Positions 19,131 to 27,701 of a DNA stretch of 64,000 nt are shown here, one piece after another. The notes under the pieces are model-generated. The model searched no databases, was not told the DNA's origin, and saw nothing but the letters and a program-made list of their open reading frames with translations. The position numbers and the translations under genes were made by a program. Source of the stretch: Candidatus Heimdallarchaeota archaeon (lineage in GTDB: Archaea; Asgardarchaeota; Heimdallarchaeia; Heimdallarchaeales; Kariarchaeaceae); contig WAMJ01000037.1 of NCBI GenBank assembly GCA_015522385.1, positions 84,435 through 148,434 of the forward strand. The letters are read 5' to 3'. The stretch's first letter is position 1; each line of letters begins with the position of its first letter.

Positions 19131-19477
19131 ACTAAATCCATACGATTTTGAGGTTCATATCTCTTCGCTCAGCAAGACGTCAAAACACTATATTATCGAC
19201 TAATTCAGAGCAGCACAATTCTGAGAGTAGTCGATAGCCAATCAGCCGATAATTGCTGATCGGTCGTGGTGTGAGTTCCCCTTAATGAATGATTTTCAGA
19301 GATATATTATACTCAAATCAATACCAGTGGAATCTCACGCCTACTTGGTACGATTTTACTCATTGGCAATGTTTCCGAATCACAAGCTACCCGTTCAGTC
19401 CTTTGTACCGTACCACCTTCCTTTCTGGCTGTGATCCACTTACTCGGAATACATCACAATCGGGAAATGACCAGACA
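19131..19477. other. Intergenic region
   Basis: No gene seen in about 350 nt. Contains a short inverted repeat, ATCAGC-CGATAATT-GCTGAT at 19241-19260, whose role is unknown. Confidence 0.4.
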
Positions 19478-19981
19478 TCAGAAGAACTCACTCTTAACCT
19501 TGCTGTTGCTCTCCTTGTCAATATCCTTGCCACCAAAGAACTCATCCTTCACGCTGGCCAACTCCCTCAGGTACCTATTCCCCCTGACGAGGAGCCCGTT
19601 ACAAACAGTGTCAAATTCCGGGTTATCAACAATAGAACCGTATTCCACCGCTTCTTCGATGCCCTCACTGTTCATCCCCTCGAACTTCGCCCTGATCTCG
19701 GAGATGAGATTGAGCGCGTGCTTCTTCACAACCGAACCCGTCCCGATCAGCCCATATGACACAGGATAGTCGGTAGAAGAAAGCAGGAAGATCTGGAACT
19801 GTCGAAGCTCCAGTTCCTCAAGTTTCTCGTCGGTGATTTCGACCGTGAGAGCCTGCAAAGCGGTCAACAGACCAGTGAGGAGTGTGGCATCGGACATCTT
19901 GGAATCAAGGAGGTGCTCGTAGATGGGCACCCCGGAGTTGTTGAAGGCAATAAATCCAAGATAGTTTATTTCAGGGATCAA
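19478..19981 (-). CDS. Longin/roadblock-like small protein (Asgard-type)
   Basis: 167-residue soluble protein with the alternating strand-helix pattern of longin/roadblock domains: NYLGFIAFNNSGVPIYEHLL (two strands and a turn), a long helix SDATLLTGLLTALQALTVEI, strands FQIFLLSS and YGLIGTGSVVKKHALNLISEI. Such modules pair with small GTPases in Asgard archaea and eukaryotes. The start is TTG at 19981, supported by GGAGAG six nt upstream. The following genes on the same strand encode tiny membrane proteins. Assignment rests on pattern, not on a specific family motif. Confidence 0.65.
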   Translation of the reverse strand: MIPEINYLGFIAFNNSGVPIYEHLLDSKMSDATLLTGLLTALQALTVEITDEKLEELELRQFQIFLLSSTDYPVSYGLIGTGSVVKKHALNLISEIRAKFEGMNSEGIEEAVEYGSIVDNPEFDTVCNGLLVRGNRYLRELASVKDEFFGGKDIDKESNSKVKSEFF

Positions 19982-20125
19982 GCGAATCTCTCCAATTTAC
20001 TATCCCAAACGGAAGCATAATCCTATAAAAGGGTGTGCTCTCAGTATAAAGCAACTTACCCAATGCAACAGGGATTACAAACTCTCGTAGAATGTCTACT
20101 GTTGTTCTGACCATAATAGCAGAAA

Positions 20126-20290
20126 CTACCGTTTCAACCGGGTAGTCCTAAAGACCACGAAGGTGATGAGGAGGAGAAGGACAGTGATGGCCACTGTCAC
20201 AGTAAGTGCCTGCTCCTCCGTGTAGCCAGTAGGAGCTTCGTCTGCGGAGACGCCGGAGACCATCAGCAGGAGTAAAAGTATAAAGAGCAT
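20126..20290 (-). CDS. Tiny single-pass membrane protein, 54 residues
   Basis: ATG at 20290, TAG at 20126-20128. Reads MLFILLLLLMVSGVSADEAP as a signal peptide, a short acidic linker, a second hydrophobic helix (ALTVTVAITVLLLLITFVVF) and a basic end RTTRLKR. This predicts a small protein with an outside N-terminus and one anchor. Its ATG begins one nt after the stop of the upstream membrane gene, so translation is coupled and the two products probably work together. Function unknown. Confidence 0.6.
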   Translation of the reverse strand: MLFILLLLLMVSGVSADEAPTGYTEEQALTVTVAITVLLLLITFVVFRTTRLKR

Positions 20291-20291
20291 C

Positions 20292-20681
20292 CTACTCTGC
20301 CTTGAGGAGCTTGAACAACCCGTTGTACGCCTTGAGATCTACCCTTACGGTCAGCACAAGGAGAAGTGCGGTAAGCAGGAAGCTGGCATTCATGATGAAG
20401 TTGTGATTCGCACCGATTCCCAGCTCATACACAAAATCCCCAGGACCCAGCGAGCCATTGGCTTTCCCGATGGTTGCGATCACCCTGACCGTGGCGAAGA
20501 AAAAGAAGATGACGATGAGGATCATCTGCAATAACCTCGCTTGCCTCCACGGTTGCTCAACCTTGCTACCTGAGAGTATACCTATGAGCTTGTTCGTATT
20601 CAGGATCACCACTATCATCACAGCTAGCGCAAGAATGATGATAGCGACCTCTATTCCCACCCTAATGTAGTCTGTTGCCAT
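20292..20681 (-). CDS. Small three-TM membrane protein
   Basis: 129 residues with three hydrophobic helices (about 8-29, 50-70, 95-112) and a basic C-terminus ending LLKAE. ATG at 20681; a TATA-like CTTAAAGC at about 20703-20708 sits 25 nt upstream, consistent with a leaderless start. Coupled to the 54-residue membrane protein just downstream. No family recognised. Confidence 0.65.
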   Translation of the reverse strand: MATDYIRVGIEVAIIILALAVMIVVILNTNKLIGILSGSKVEQPWRQARLLQMILIVIFFFFATVRVIATIGKANGSLGPGDFVYELGIGANHNFIMNASFLLTALLLVLTVRVDLKAYNGLFKLLKAE

Positions 20682-21065
20682 TCTTCAGGAACATATTCCA
20701 GCTTTAAGAACCTTTCTCGAACCTACCGATATTATATGAAAATACTACCAAAAATTAGTGAATAATCAGATAGTAATTTGCACCGATTCAGTTCCAGAGT
20801 ATGTGTGTTCATGGCAATATACCAATCATATTGTACAATAAGTACTGGAGACACAGGGACTGGGACAATTCATCCTCACGATCATACACCAATCATCACT
20901 TGAACAATGTAATGACCATGATCATTCACGGGAAAAATAGTTTCCAAGAACAATTAAATTAAGATTAAATCCCAGACTTGAAAGCTCAGAATTGACTAAT
21001 AAAAATGAGGACTACATATATCCGAGATATATATATTCGCGATATCTACAAAATATAAATTAGAG
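20682..21065. other. AT-rich intergenic region
   Basis: No coding reading seen. It combines the promoter side of the small membrane operon and the 3' side of the repeat subtilase; the ATATAT-rich part near 21020-21050 is just past the subtilase stop. Confidence 0.4.
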
Positions 21066-23279
21066 CTAATCGTCGGTGAACTGCACTATACCATATCCGT
21101 AGTACGGATCCCAGCCATCACCAAGAAAATCAGCAGCCATCAGGTGCAGAAGACCCCTGAGTGTGTCATCACCCATGTCATCAAAGTCACCAACTGGTAG
21201 TTTCCCGTACTCCTGGATGAGGAGTGCAAGAACAGCTGAGACATGCGGTGCCGCCATCGAGGTTCCGCCCCACCAGACATACTGACCTTCAAGGAAAGTG
21301 CTGTAGATGAAGTGACCAGGGGCCATCATCTCAATACCCGCAAGGTTGTTCGAGTAGTTCGCTACCATACCGAAGATGTCCACTGCTCCGACAGCGATGA
21401 CCTCGTCGTAGCTCGCTGGCCACGTGTCAGACTCGGTCGTCATGATGTCACCGTCTCCCGCATTGCCAGCAGCAGCGACCAGTGGAACTCCCATGCTGTA
21501 GGCCAACTGCACAGCGTCGTAGAAGAATTGTGGTGGGTACTCGCCACGGGAGTCGAAGGACATCGAGATCACGTCAGCATCGTCCTCCGTGCCCATGACT
21601 CCGTCAGGACCACGCAGAGCCGCGTAGATACCCTCAGTAGCCCACTCCCACTCTCCGGGAGTACCGTCACCAAGGATGACCTTGATCGAGTACAACTCGG
21701 CATCAGGAGCAAGACCCGTCATACCCACACCGTCCTTCTCAGCAGCCACGATACCGGAGAGATGAGTACCGTGACCGTTGATGTCAGCAGGAGAGTCAAA
21801 GCCAGTGGCATCATACTCCCACACGACATTACCAAGATCGGGGTGACTGGCATCCACACCCGTGTCAAGAATAGCTACCTGAACCCCTGATCCAGCATCT
21901 TCGTACTCGAAGTTATTGCCAAGAACCATCCGGTTGTTCCACTGAACCTCAGGATCGAAATTCTTACGGAACTTCTTCGCTTCCTTCCTCGCCTCCTTGA
22001 ATATCTTCTTGTAGATCTTGAACTCGTGCTTCGCCAACTTCTTCAGAGCCTTTTTCGAACCACTGAGATCCTTGAAGAACTTGAAGAACTCACCCTTGAA
22101 CTCCTTGAAGTTCGTCTTCGCCGAGATCGTCCAGTAGGGAGTGCCGTAGTATGGAATAGTCCAATACGGAGCGATACCAGGGATTGTCCAGTAGGGTGAA
22201 CCCTCGAAAATAGTCCAGTAAGGATCTAACTCTGTGATTGTCCAATAGGGATTGTTCACAAATAGTGTCCAGTACGGACTCGAAAAGAAGATCGTCCAAT
22301 ATGGTGATTCATTGAATATTGTCCAATAGGGGGACTCTTGGAACAATGTCCAGTAAGGAGATTCCTGGAATATAGTCCAATAGGGGGACTCCGTGAATAT
22401 TGTCCAATAGGGATCCTCTGAGGGTACGGTCCAATAAGGAGCTTCCTCAAACACAGTCCAGTAGGGGCTTGAGAAATATATAGTCCAGTATGGATTCTGC
22501 TCGATCAGACTCCAGTAAGGAGATTCCTGATAGATAGTCCAATAAGGAGACTCTTGGAATACTGTCCAGTAGGGGGATTCTTGGAACTGACTCCAGTAGT
22601 CCGCAGAGTCGATCGTCCAATAAGGTACTGTCCAATAAGGGTCTGATTCTGAACCAATCGACCAGTAGGGAGTTCCTTCATAGCCCACAGTCCAATATGG
22701 TACGGACCAGTAGGGAGTAGATTGAGCTCCAATCGTCCAGTAGGGCACTGACCAATAGGGTGAAGATTCTGTGTTCAGCGTCCAATAAGGAACTGTCCAA
22801 TAGGGATCAGTCTCTGCTCCAATAGACCAATATGGAATGCTCCAATAGGGATTAGATTCAGATCCAATGGACCAGTATGGACTGGATTGGGCCCCCAGTG
22901 TCCAGTAAGGGCTTACTTCTGTTCCGAGTGTCCAATATGGAACGGACCAGTAGGGGATGCTCCAATATGGGACACTCCAGTATGGGTCTTGGGATGTTCC
23001 AATGGACCAGTAGGGATTAGATTCTGAGCCTACCGACCAGTAGGGAATACTCCAATATGGACTGGATTCCGCACCTATAGACCAATAGGGATTGGACTCA
23101 GCACCTATGGACCAGTATGGGATACTCCAATAGGGGTTAGGGTTCACATCCAGACTCCAGTATGGAATGCTCCAATAAGGGTCTGACTGTGTCTCGATAC
23201 TCCAGAAGGGATCTGTAGCATACGATGACGAGTAGACTCCCGCATTCCCGGCAGCAGAGACTCCTGAGGGGAGGATCAT
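21066..23279 (-). CDS. Secreted subtilisin-like protease with PYW[ST] repeat domain
   Basis: S8 serine protease. From the ATG at 23279: the tail of a signal peptide, a repeat domain (about residues 24-385) with 42 PYWS/PYWT motifs plus variants DPFWS and ADYWS, a Lys/Phe-rich linker (388-440), then a complete catalytic domain. Triad: Asp472 (ILDTGVDASHPDL), His503 (GHGTHLSG), Ser674 (GGTSMAAPHV); oxyanion Asn606 (AAAGN). In the first repeat block every PYW falls on a 5-residue lattice (residues 34-221); from 236 to 371 the spacing is exactly 9. The reading frame stays open upstream of the ATG and encodes a better signal peptide (see 23280-23333). No other protease or transport gene adjoins. 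Confidence 0.93.
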   Translation of the reverse strand: MILPSGVSAAGNAGVYSSSYATDPFWSIETQSDPYWSIPYWSLDVNPNPYWSIPYWSIGAESNPYWSIGAESSPYWSIPYWSVGSESNPYWSIGTSQDPYWSVPYWSIPYWSVPYWTLGTEVSPYWTLGAQSSPYWSIGSESNPYWSIPYWSIGAETDPYWTVPYWTLNTESSPYWSVPYWTIGAQSTPYWSVPYWTVGYEGTPYWSIGSESDPYWTVPYWTIDSADYWSQFQESPYWTVFQESPYWTIYQESPYWSLIEQNPYWTIYFSSPYWTVFEEAPYWTVPSEDPYWTIFTESPYWTIFQESPYWTLFQESPYWTIFNESPYWTIFFSSPYWTLFVNNPYWTITELDPYWTIFEGSPYWTIPGIAPYWTIPYYGTPYWTISAKTNFKEFKGEFFKFFKDLSGSKKALKKLAKHEFKIYKKIFKEARKEAKKFRKNFDPEVQWNNRMVLGNNFEYEDAGSGVQVAILDTGVDASHPDLGNVVWEYDATGFDSPADINGHGTHLSGIVAAEKDGVGMTGLAPDAELYSIKVILGDGTPGEWEWATEGIYAALRGPDGVMGTEDDADVISMSFDSRGEYPPQFFYDAVQLAYSMGVPLVAAAGNAGDGDIMTTESDTWPASYDEVIAVGAVDIFGMVANYSNNLAGIEMMAPGHFIYSTFLEGQYVWWGGTSMAAPHVSAVLALLIQEYGKLPVGDFDDMGDDTLRGLLHLMAADFLGDGWDPYYGYGIVQFTDD
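22125..23210 (-). repeat. Tryptophan-rich PYW[ST] coding repeats
   Basis: In-frame tandem repeats inside the subtilase. Units are 15 or 30 nt in the first half (PYWSI and PYWSIGAESN types) and 27 nt in the second (SPYWTIFQE type). Codon third positions vary (CCATATTGG, CCCTACTGG and other forms), so the repeat is kept at protein level rather than being a recent DNA expansion. Confidence 0.95.
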
Positions 23280-23333
23280 GCTGGCCAGAACCAGAATGTT
23301 GAGTAATGCAAAGATTTTGTTGGTGACTTTCAG
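23280..23333 (-). other. Likely N-terminal extension of the subtilase starting at a CTG
   Basis: In frame upstream of the ATG are 18 codons, LKVTNKIFALLNILVLAS, which with the following MILPSGVSAA form a textbook signal peptide (basic n-region, long hydrophobic core, small residues at the cleavage site). A perfect GGAGGT lies at 23342-23347, eight nt before a CTG codon at 23331-23333. No ATG, GTG or TTG is available between the SD and the ATG at 23279. Confidence 0.55.
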
Positions 23334-23341
23334 GTATATAA

Positions 23342-23347
23342 ACCTCC
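23342..23347 (-). promoter_or_regulatory. Strong Shine-Dalgarno GGAGGT upstream of subtilase
   Basis: Placed correctly for the CTG at 23333 but 62 nt before the first ATG, so it argues for a non-AUG start. Confidence 0.6.
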
Positions 23348-24080
23348 GTTGAATATGTCAGAATTTCAATATAACTTGAAAACCCTGACAACATATTATT
23401 GTCGTTACTTCCATTTAAGTATAAGGGTGCTCCGAATCCCTAAGATTGACTTCTGAGTGGGTACATCAGGTATAGGCCCAAAGTCACGAATCTATAGTTT
23501 TCATACACGATTATCGTAAAGTGGCACTTCCCGTCCTGAACTCACACCTGTGCTTAAAATTAAGATTTAGTACCCTCAGAGTAGTATATCCGAAGGTAAA
23601 AAGAAAAATACGCGATTCTCATATATATACTTATCTTAAAAACTATCCTCAATTTTATGGCTATAAAGCTCGGGGATACCCTAGAGGAAAGTTCAGCATA
23701 AAACGTACTGAATTGTGTGAATCTCGGCCGGTCAATTCGGGTACATCCTGATTGGGCAATTCATATTCTATTTTACTGAAAGCCACCAGAGCGATGAAGT
23801 CCATCATGTCTTATGAGAGGGAATCAAGCTACAGGATCTTTCCCAGTCACTTGTCTGCAGTGAGGTCTCCCCTGTATTTGTCTGTGTTGGAGACCACTTT
23901 ACAGTCCGAAAGTTGTGAGCAAGGACAACAGAGCCACAGTTGCCGAGTACTCACTCGTGGAAAAGTTGTATTTATTACAGGTTCATCAATGGAGGAATAC
24001 TTACACCATATCACAAATAATTCTTGCCTCGTGCCTCTGAATTCACTCATTCTTCTTTTATCAGCACATGTTGCAGTTAG
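23348..24080. other. Long intergenic region
   Basis: More than 700 nt between the subtilase 5' end and the hydrolase 3' end. Several open readings exist on the plus strand, but none has a plausible composition, start signal or domain. AT-rich patches near 23620-23660 may hold promoters. Confidence 0.4.
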
Positions 24081-24920
24081 CTATATTCCCAAACTGCTGT
24101 TGACGTACTCGTGGACGAATCCAGGGTTCTTGGACATCACCCAATGGTCTGCACATGGTACGTATACGATCTCAAAGCCATGATCCTGCAGAAGGTGCTG
24201 TGAGCTCAGTTTCCCCCGGTTGAGCTCACCGTACAGGAAGTGGTGCTTGGCGTCACTGTCAAGGAGCATTGCGAGGTTCCTTCCAGACTCACTGAGCTCA
24301 ACGAGTGATCTGGCCCTATGTTGAACAGCCACCGCGAACTCTGTGGCCTCCCGTGGCAGCTCTGGATCCCACTCCCTGAGCGTGAGGATGATCTCCTCAG
24401 GTTCTTGCGCTGCCATACGTTTGGTGAAGTAGGTGTCGTTGGCATCGAGGTTACCCTCGTAGTGGAAAACACCTTCCACCTGAATTTCTCCAAGCATCCC
24501 CAAGAGATGGAGAGCTATACTCGAACCCATGGAGAATCCGAAAATGGCAACGCTTTCAGCACCCTCCTGTACCAGCATCTCCCTTACATCTCTGGCGTAC
24601 TGATTGACTGTGTAAGCGGAGTCCTCACTGGACCTCATACCTCCGACGGATCCCGTGAAGATGGGGACTAACCAGTTGAGAGATCTGAGCTCTGCAGGTG
24701 CAATCCCAAAAGTCCCAACGTAGTCTCTCTCGGGCCTGCCGTAGACTCCGTCGAGGTAAAGATAGATCCTGCTTCCAGAGGAGGAGGAGAGGTATGGCAT
24801 CTCCCCGTAGTCCACAGTTACACTCTTCTCAACGAAGTTCACGTAATTGTCGGTCAGGCAGGTCAATTTAAGTAGCACGTTCCTCTGTTGGCCCAGTGAA
24901 GTAATCACCAATGTCTCCAC
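24081..24920 (-). CDS. Alpha/beta-hydrolase fold protein
   Basis: 279 residues. Nucleophile elbow IFGFSMGSS (Gly-Phe-Ser-Met-Gly), preceded by the strand-helix order of an esterase or dienelactone-hydrolase-like fold, and a C-terminal catalytic His in CADHWVMSK. The acid residue is probably the Asp in LLDSDAKHHF. No signal peptide, so cytosolic. Substrate unknown; the C-terminal DHWVM pattern resembles small-molecule esterases more than lipases. Confidence 0.8.
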   Translation of the reverse strand: METLVITSLGQQRNVLLKLTCLTDNYVNFVEKSVTVDYGEMPYLSSSSGSRIYLYLDGVYGRPERDYVGTFGIAPAELRSLNWLVPIFTGSVGGMRSSEDSAYTVNQYARDVREMLVQEGAESVAIFGFSMGSSIALHLLGMLGEIQVEGVFHYEGNLDANDTYFTKRMAAQEPEEIILTLREWDPELPREATEFAVAVQHRARSLVELSESGRNLAMLLDSDAKHHFLYGELNRGKLSSQHLLQDHGFEIVYVPCADHWVMSKNPGFVHEYVNSSLGI

Positions 24921-25136
24921 TACAGCGGATATTCTCCCATCCTCTCATTGCAACATGAGGATGATCATAGGTATGGATATCCACATAAGCTTGAATACAC
25001 GCATATATTCCCTGTAGACACCTATGTACCATCCACTCATCCGAGGACATCTGGTAACTTACGACAAACAGGCCGTCCATGCACACCCTCTGGAAGTATT
25101 ATTACCCTCACAGGTCACAATGTACACGCGAAACCC

Positions 25137-25144
25137 TTAATATA
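25137..25144 (+). promoter_or_regulatory. TATA box, leaderless promoter
   Basis: TTAATATA with upstream CGAAA (BRE-like), 26 nt before the ATG at 25166 and 14 nt before the ATG at 25154. Confidence 0.55.
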
Positions 25145-25153
25145 CTCGAAATA

Positions 25154-25537
25154 ATGGACGGCTTAATGAATTCTCTCTACCGCCACCTCAAGACAATCGA
25201 GTTCAGAAAGCGCGTGGAGGAGATCAAACGGATCATCGCAGAGACCGAGCACCGCTTCAAGCACAAGGGAAGGGTCATGTCTGTGGTGTCCACACACTCT
25301 GTCGACCCCATCGTCCGCACCATCCTCGAGTACTGCGAGGCAGTCTTCCTCGAGTGGGAAGAAGATATCATGGATCTCCACAGCTACAGTCACAGCCTCG
25401 TCAGAGAGCCTATCAAGGACGTCATGAGACGGGCCAGGAAGTTAACCCGCAAACTTGAGAAGCTCGTCGAGTCCGAGCACGTCTGCTTCTCCTGCGAGGT
25501 GGAGAAGGACACATGGGTCTTCATCTATCCCGAGTGA
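25154..25537 (+). CDS. Small helical hypothetical protein
   Basis: 127 residues, strongly basic and helical (EFRKRVEEIKRIIAETEHRFKHK; RRARKLTRKLEKLVE), with a C-terminal CFSC motif. Not recognised. Two ATGs four codons apart are possible (25154 and 25166); the TATA box at 25137-25144 fits a leaderless start at 25166, so the true product may be four residues shorter. Divergent from the hydrolase gene. Confidence 0.6.
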   Translation: MDGLMNSLYRHLKTIEFRKRVEEIKRIIAETEHRFKHKGRVMSVVSTHSVDPIVRTILEYCEAVFLEWEEDIMDLHSYSHSLVREPIKDVMRRARKLTRKLEKLVESEHVCFSCEVEKDTWVFIYPE

Positions 25538-25911
25538 GACCGTTCACTCTAATAGACCACTTGCATCAGGGCTCACTTAGTATCATCTCCCCTTTCGTTG
25601 TTCTCTATAATCAAAAATACATATATGAGTACCAAAGTAGCAATATTGGATAATTGATACCCTTCAGAAGATTAACCAGCTTGTTCTAAAATAAGATCAA
25701 TAAGCTCTTGAATTCATCTTCAAGTTCATTTTGCGAACTTATCTGTAAATATCGGACGGAATTCTCGATGTATCTGTAGTGTGTGCAATGTAGAAATGCC
25801 AATCATATAGATTATCATTTATTGCACTATAGGTTAATATTGGAAGGAGTATTCTTCAATAGAGATCCGTGGTGGGTAGTTGTAGATACCTCTGGAGAAC
25901 CTTCTAACTAT
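25538..25911. other. Intergenic region between convergent genes
   Basis: About 370 nt, AT-rich, no gene or repeat seen. Confidence 0.4.
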
Positions 25912-26412
25912 TCAATTGCCCTCGGATGATGTGTCCTGCCGTACACCTCGCTCAAAGAGGTAGTAGAAGAAGTCCGAGCTGATCCCCGGTCTTCCAAGTG
26001 ACTTCAACATGCTCAGTAGCTGCCCCCTGTGGAAGGTGTTGTGATCTGTGAAAGAGAGGAAATACAAATTCTCCGGAACCTCAGCCTGTTCATCACCGGA
26101 AGGCGTCTGAATCACCCTCGTCATCGTAGGGTTCACGCTCTTCAATGCATCCGCCATCTGCAGGTCAACCTCCTTCCATAACGAGAGAAGAGAATCCTTG
26201 TCACTACCAACTATTCGCTCTGACAACTCCAACACCGAGTCCTCATCCATGTAGCTATATGCCGTAATCATAATCATGTGGGTTACCAGTTGGCGCACAC
26301 TCTTCCCGACCTTCTCATCCACTCTCTCGAACTCTTCGTCGCTCAGATCACTCATCGCCTTCCTGTACCTATCGTGTGCCCAAATATAGTATGATCCCAG
26401 TTCCTCTATCAT
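25912..26412 (-). CDS. DinB-like four-helix metalloprotein
   Basis: 166 residues with the DinB/YfiT layout: helix 1 MIEELGSYYIWAHDRYRKAM, metal His in QLVTHMIM, and the C-terminal DHNTFHRGQLLSML giving two more His ligands for Zn or Ni. Family members are thiol-dependent transferases or of unknown function. The ATG at 26412 is chosen because CATATATTC at 26434-26442 sits 26 nt upstream; an in-frame TTG at 26493 would add 27 residues, including a CPIC pair, and remains possible. Confidence 0.75.
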   Translation of the reverse strand: MIEELGSYYIWAHDRYRKAMSDLSDEEFERVDEKVGKSVRQLVTHMIMITAYSYMDEDSVLELSERIVGSDKDSLLSLWKEVDLQMADALKSVNPTMTRVIQTPSGDEQAEVPENLYFLSFTDHNTFHRGQLLSMLKSLGRPGISSDFFYYLFERGVRQDTSSEGN

Positions 26413-26433
26413 CACCCCCAATACCCGTGCCCT

Positions 26434-26442
26434 GAATATATG
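26434..26442 (-). promoter_or_regulatory. TATA box deciding the DinB-like gene start
   Basis: CATATATTC on the minus strand, centre 26 nt before the ATG at 26412. Confidence 0.55.
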
Positions 26443-26521
26443 GCTATGTGAACATATCGGGCATACTGAGCGGTGATGCGTCTCTAATCTCAAGATAAAA
26501 AATACTTATATTCTTCATATC

Positions 26522-27592
26522 ATGAGTCCAAGTATCGGACACCGAATTTTCCTCCTCGCACCAACTGTCACGCTTATCACTGTGTCAGCTATTGCTGTCT
26601 TCAACGGATACCGAAGATTCAGGATGAGGGAACTCCTTGGTGTCTTCTTGGGAATGGTGCTCCTACTTGTTCACGCTACGATCGAGTTCGTTGTCTTCAC
26701 ACAGCTATCAACCTCTAATTTAGAGCTCGCTAACGTCCTCATCTCTATAGCCGTCCCCTCAATTGTCCTCGGTATCATGGTCATCTGGATCTCACTGCGT
26801 AAAATCACGGGGGAGGAAATCCGAATCCTTGATCTTATCCACATCTTGAGCGTCGCCTATTCCGCGGGGATGATCATGACCGGACTGGACGTCCATGTGG
26901 TCAACGACGAATTTGTAGTGGCTTTCACACCGCTTTACCTTGTACCATTGGTCACACTACCAGTGTCTTTCATGGCACTGCGGCTGATATACCTCACACT
27001 CAGCTACAGCTACTCCAAGTTCAGACAGGGAGTTATCATGCTCAGAATCGGTTGGGGATTCATCACCTCTGCGTTCGTCGTGGTCATGATCCAGAGGCTT
27101 AGGCAGGATGACCCATTTGTCTTCTTCATCTTCTACGCCACTGGTCTGACATTCATCGCATTGGCTATCGCCAAGCAACCATTCATTATCCTGCCCAAGA
27201 ACATCGAAGGGAAATACTTCATCCTGAGTGCACGGGAGAGTGGCACAATCCTGTGCGAGGACTCTTTCGGAGAGGACAAGGAGCTCGGGGTTCTTTCAAC
27301 AGCTCTCCGTGCAGCTATAGATGTGCTGGCAGAGGTATCTCTGGTCACCTCTGGTGACACGCACTACCCCAAGAGCGTCGACTTCCTCGGCTTCAAGATC
27401 TCCATCGTGGAAACCAAGGGCTTCGTAGGATACTTCTTCAGCAGGAAGTACGTTGACTACATCGGGGTGACAATCCGAACGATCATTCAGGAGCTGGAAA
27501 GGAACCACAACATAGCTAACGTCATCACTGATGAGTTCGAGAACGAATTGAGACATGCCCTTCAGACAAGGCTATCATTCGCCCTGACATAA
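26522..27592 (+). CDS. Multi-TM (about seven) membrane protein with C-terminal longin-like domain
   Basis: 356 residues. Residues 1-225 form about seven TM helices in a compact bundle reminiscent of sensory 7TM modules. Residues ~235-356 are soluble: strand FILSARESGTILCEDS, helix ELGVLSTALRAAIDVLAEVS, strands DFLGFKISIVETKGFVGYFFS and a long helix, the order of a longin/roadblock-like sensor. It could link a membrane signal to small GTPases (inference). A TATA-like ACTTATAT near 26496-26504 precedes the ATG by about 22-25 nt. Confidence 0.65.
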   Translation: MSPSIGHRIFLLAPTVTLITVSAIAVFNGYRRFRMRELLGVFLGMVLLLVHATIEFVVFTQLSTSNLELANVLISIAVPSIVLGIMVIWISLRKITGEEIRILDLIHILSVAYSAGMIMTGLDVHVVNDEFVVAFTPLYLVPLVTLPVSFMALRLIYLTLSYSYSKFRQGVIMLRIGWGFITSAFVVVMIQRLRQDDPFVFFIFYATGLTFIALAIAKQPFIILPKNIEGKYFILSARESGTILCEDSFGEDKELGVLSTALRAAIDVLAEVSLVTSGDTHYPKSVDFLGFKISIVETKGFVGYFFSRKYVDYIGVTIRTIIQELERNHNIANVITDEFENELRHALQTRLSFALT

Positions 27593-27655
27593 CCTCTCAT
27601 CGCAACCTGAGGCTGATTATTTTCCTGCTAACGCTCGATCTATATATAGGAAATT

Positions 27656-27666
27656 GAAAAAAACCC
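27656..27666 (-). terminator. T-tract terminator after the ABC permease
   Basis: GGGTTTTTTTC on the minus strand, about 36-46 nt past the permease stop; T-rich tracts end archaeal transcripts. Confidence 0.4.
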
Positions 27667-27701
27667 AGATCACAAGTCCAGTTCCAAGTATATTGTACTG
27701 C

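Noticed and set aside
21243..21890. Plus-strand open reading opposite the subtilase catalytic domain
   Set aside because: Antisense shadow without start signals or domains.
22090..22732. Several 60-75-codon readings in other frames of the PYW repeat
   Set aside because: Repeats keep alternative frames open; their products are simple frame-shifted copies.
22125..23210. PYW repeat as a CRISPR array or non-coding satellite
   Set aside because: Unit length changes by codons, frame is kept, and the repeats join a complete protease in frame.
23521..24183. Two plus-strand open readings in the gap before the hydrolase
   Set aside because: No ribosome site, TATA box or protein-like composition; one overlaps the hydrolase gene.
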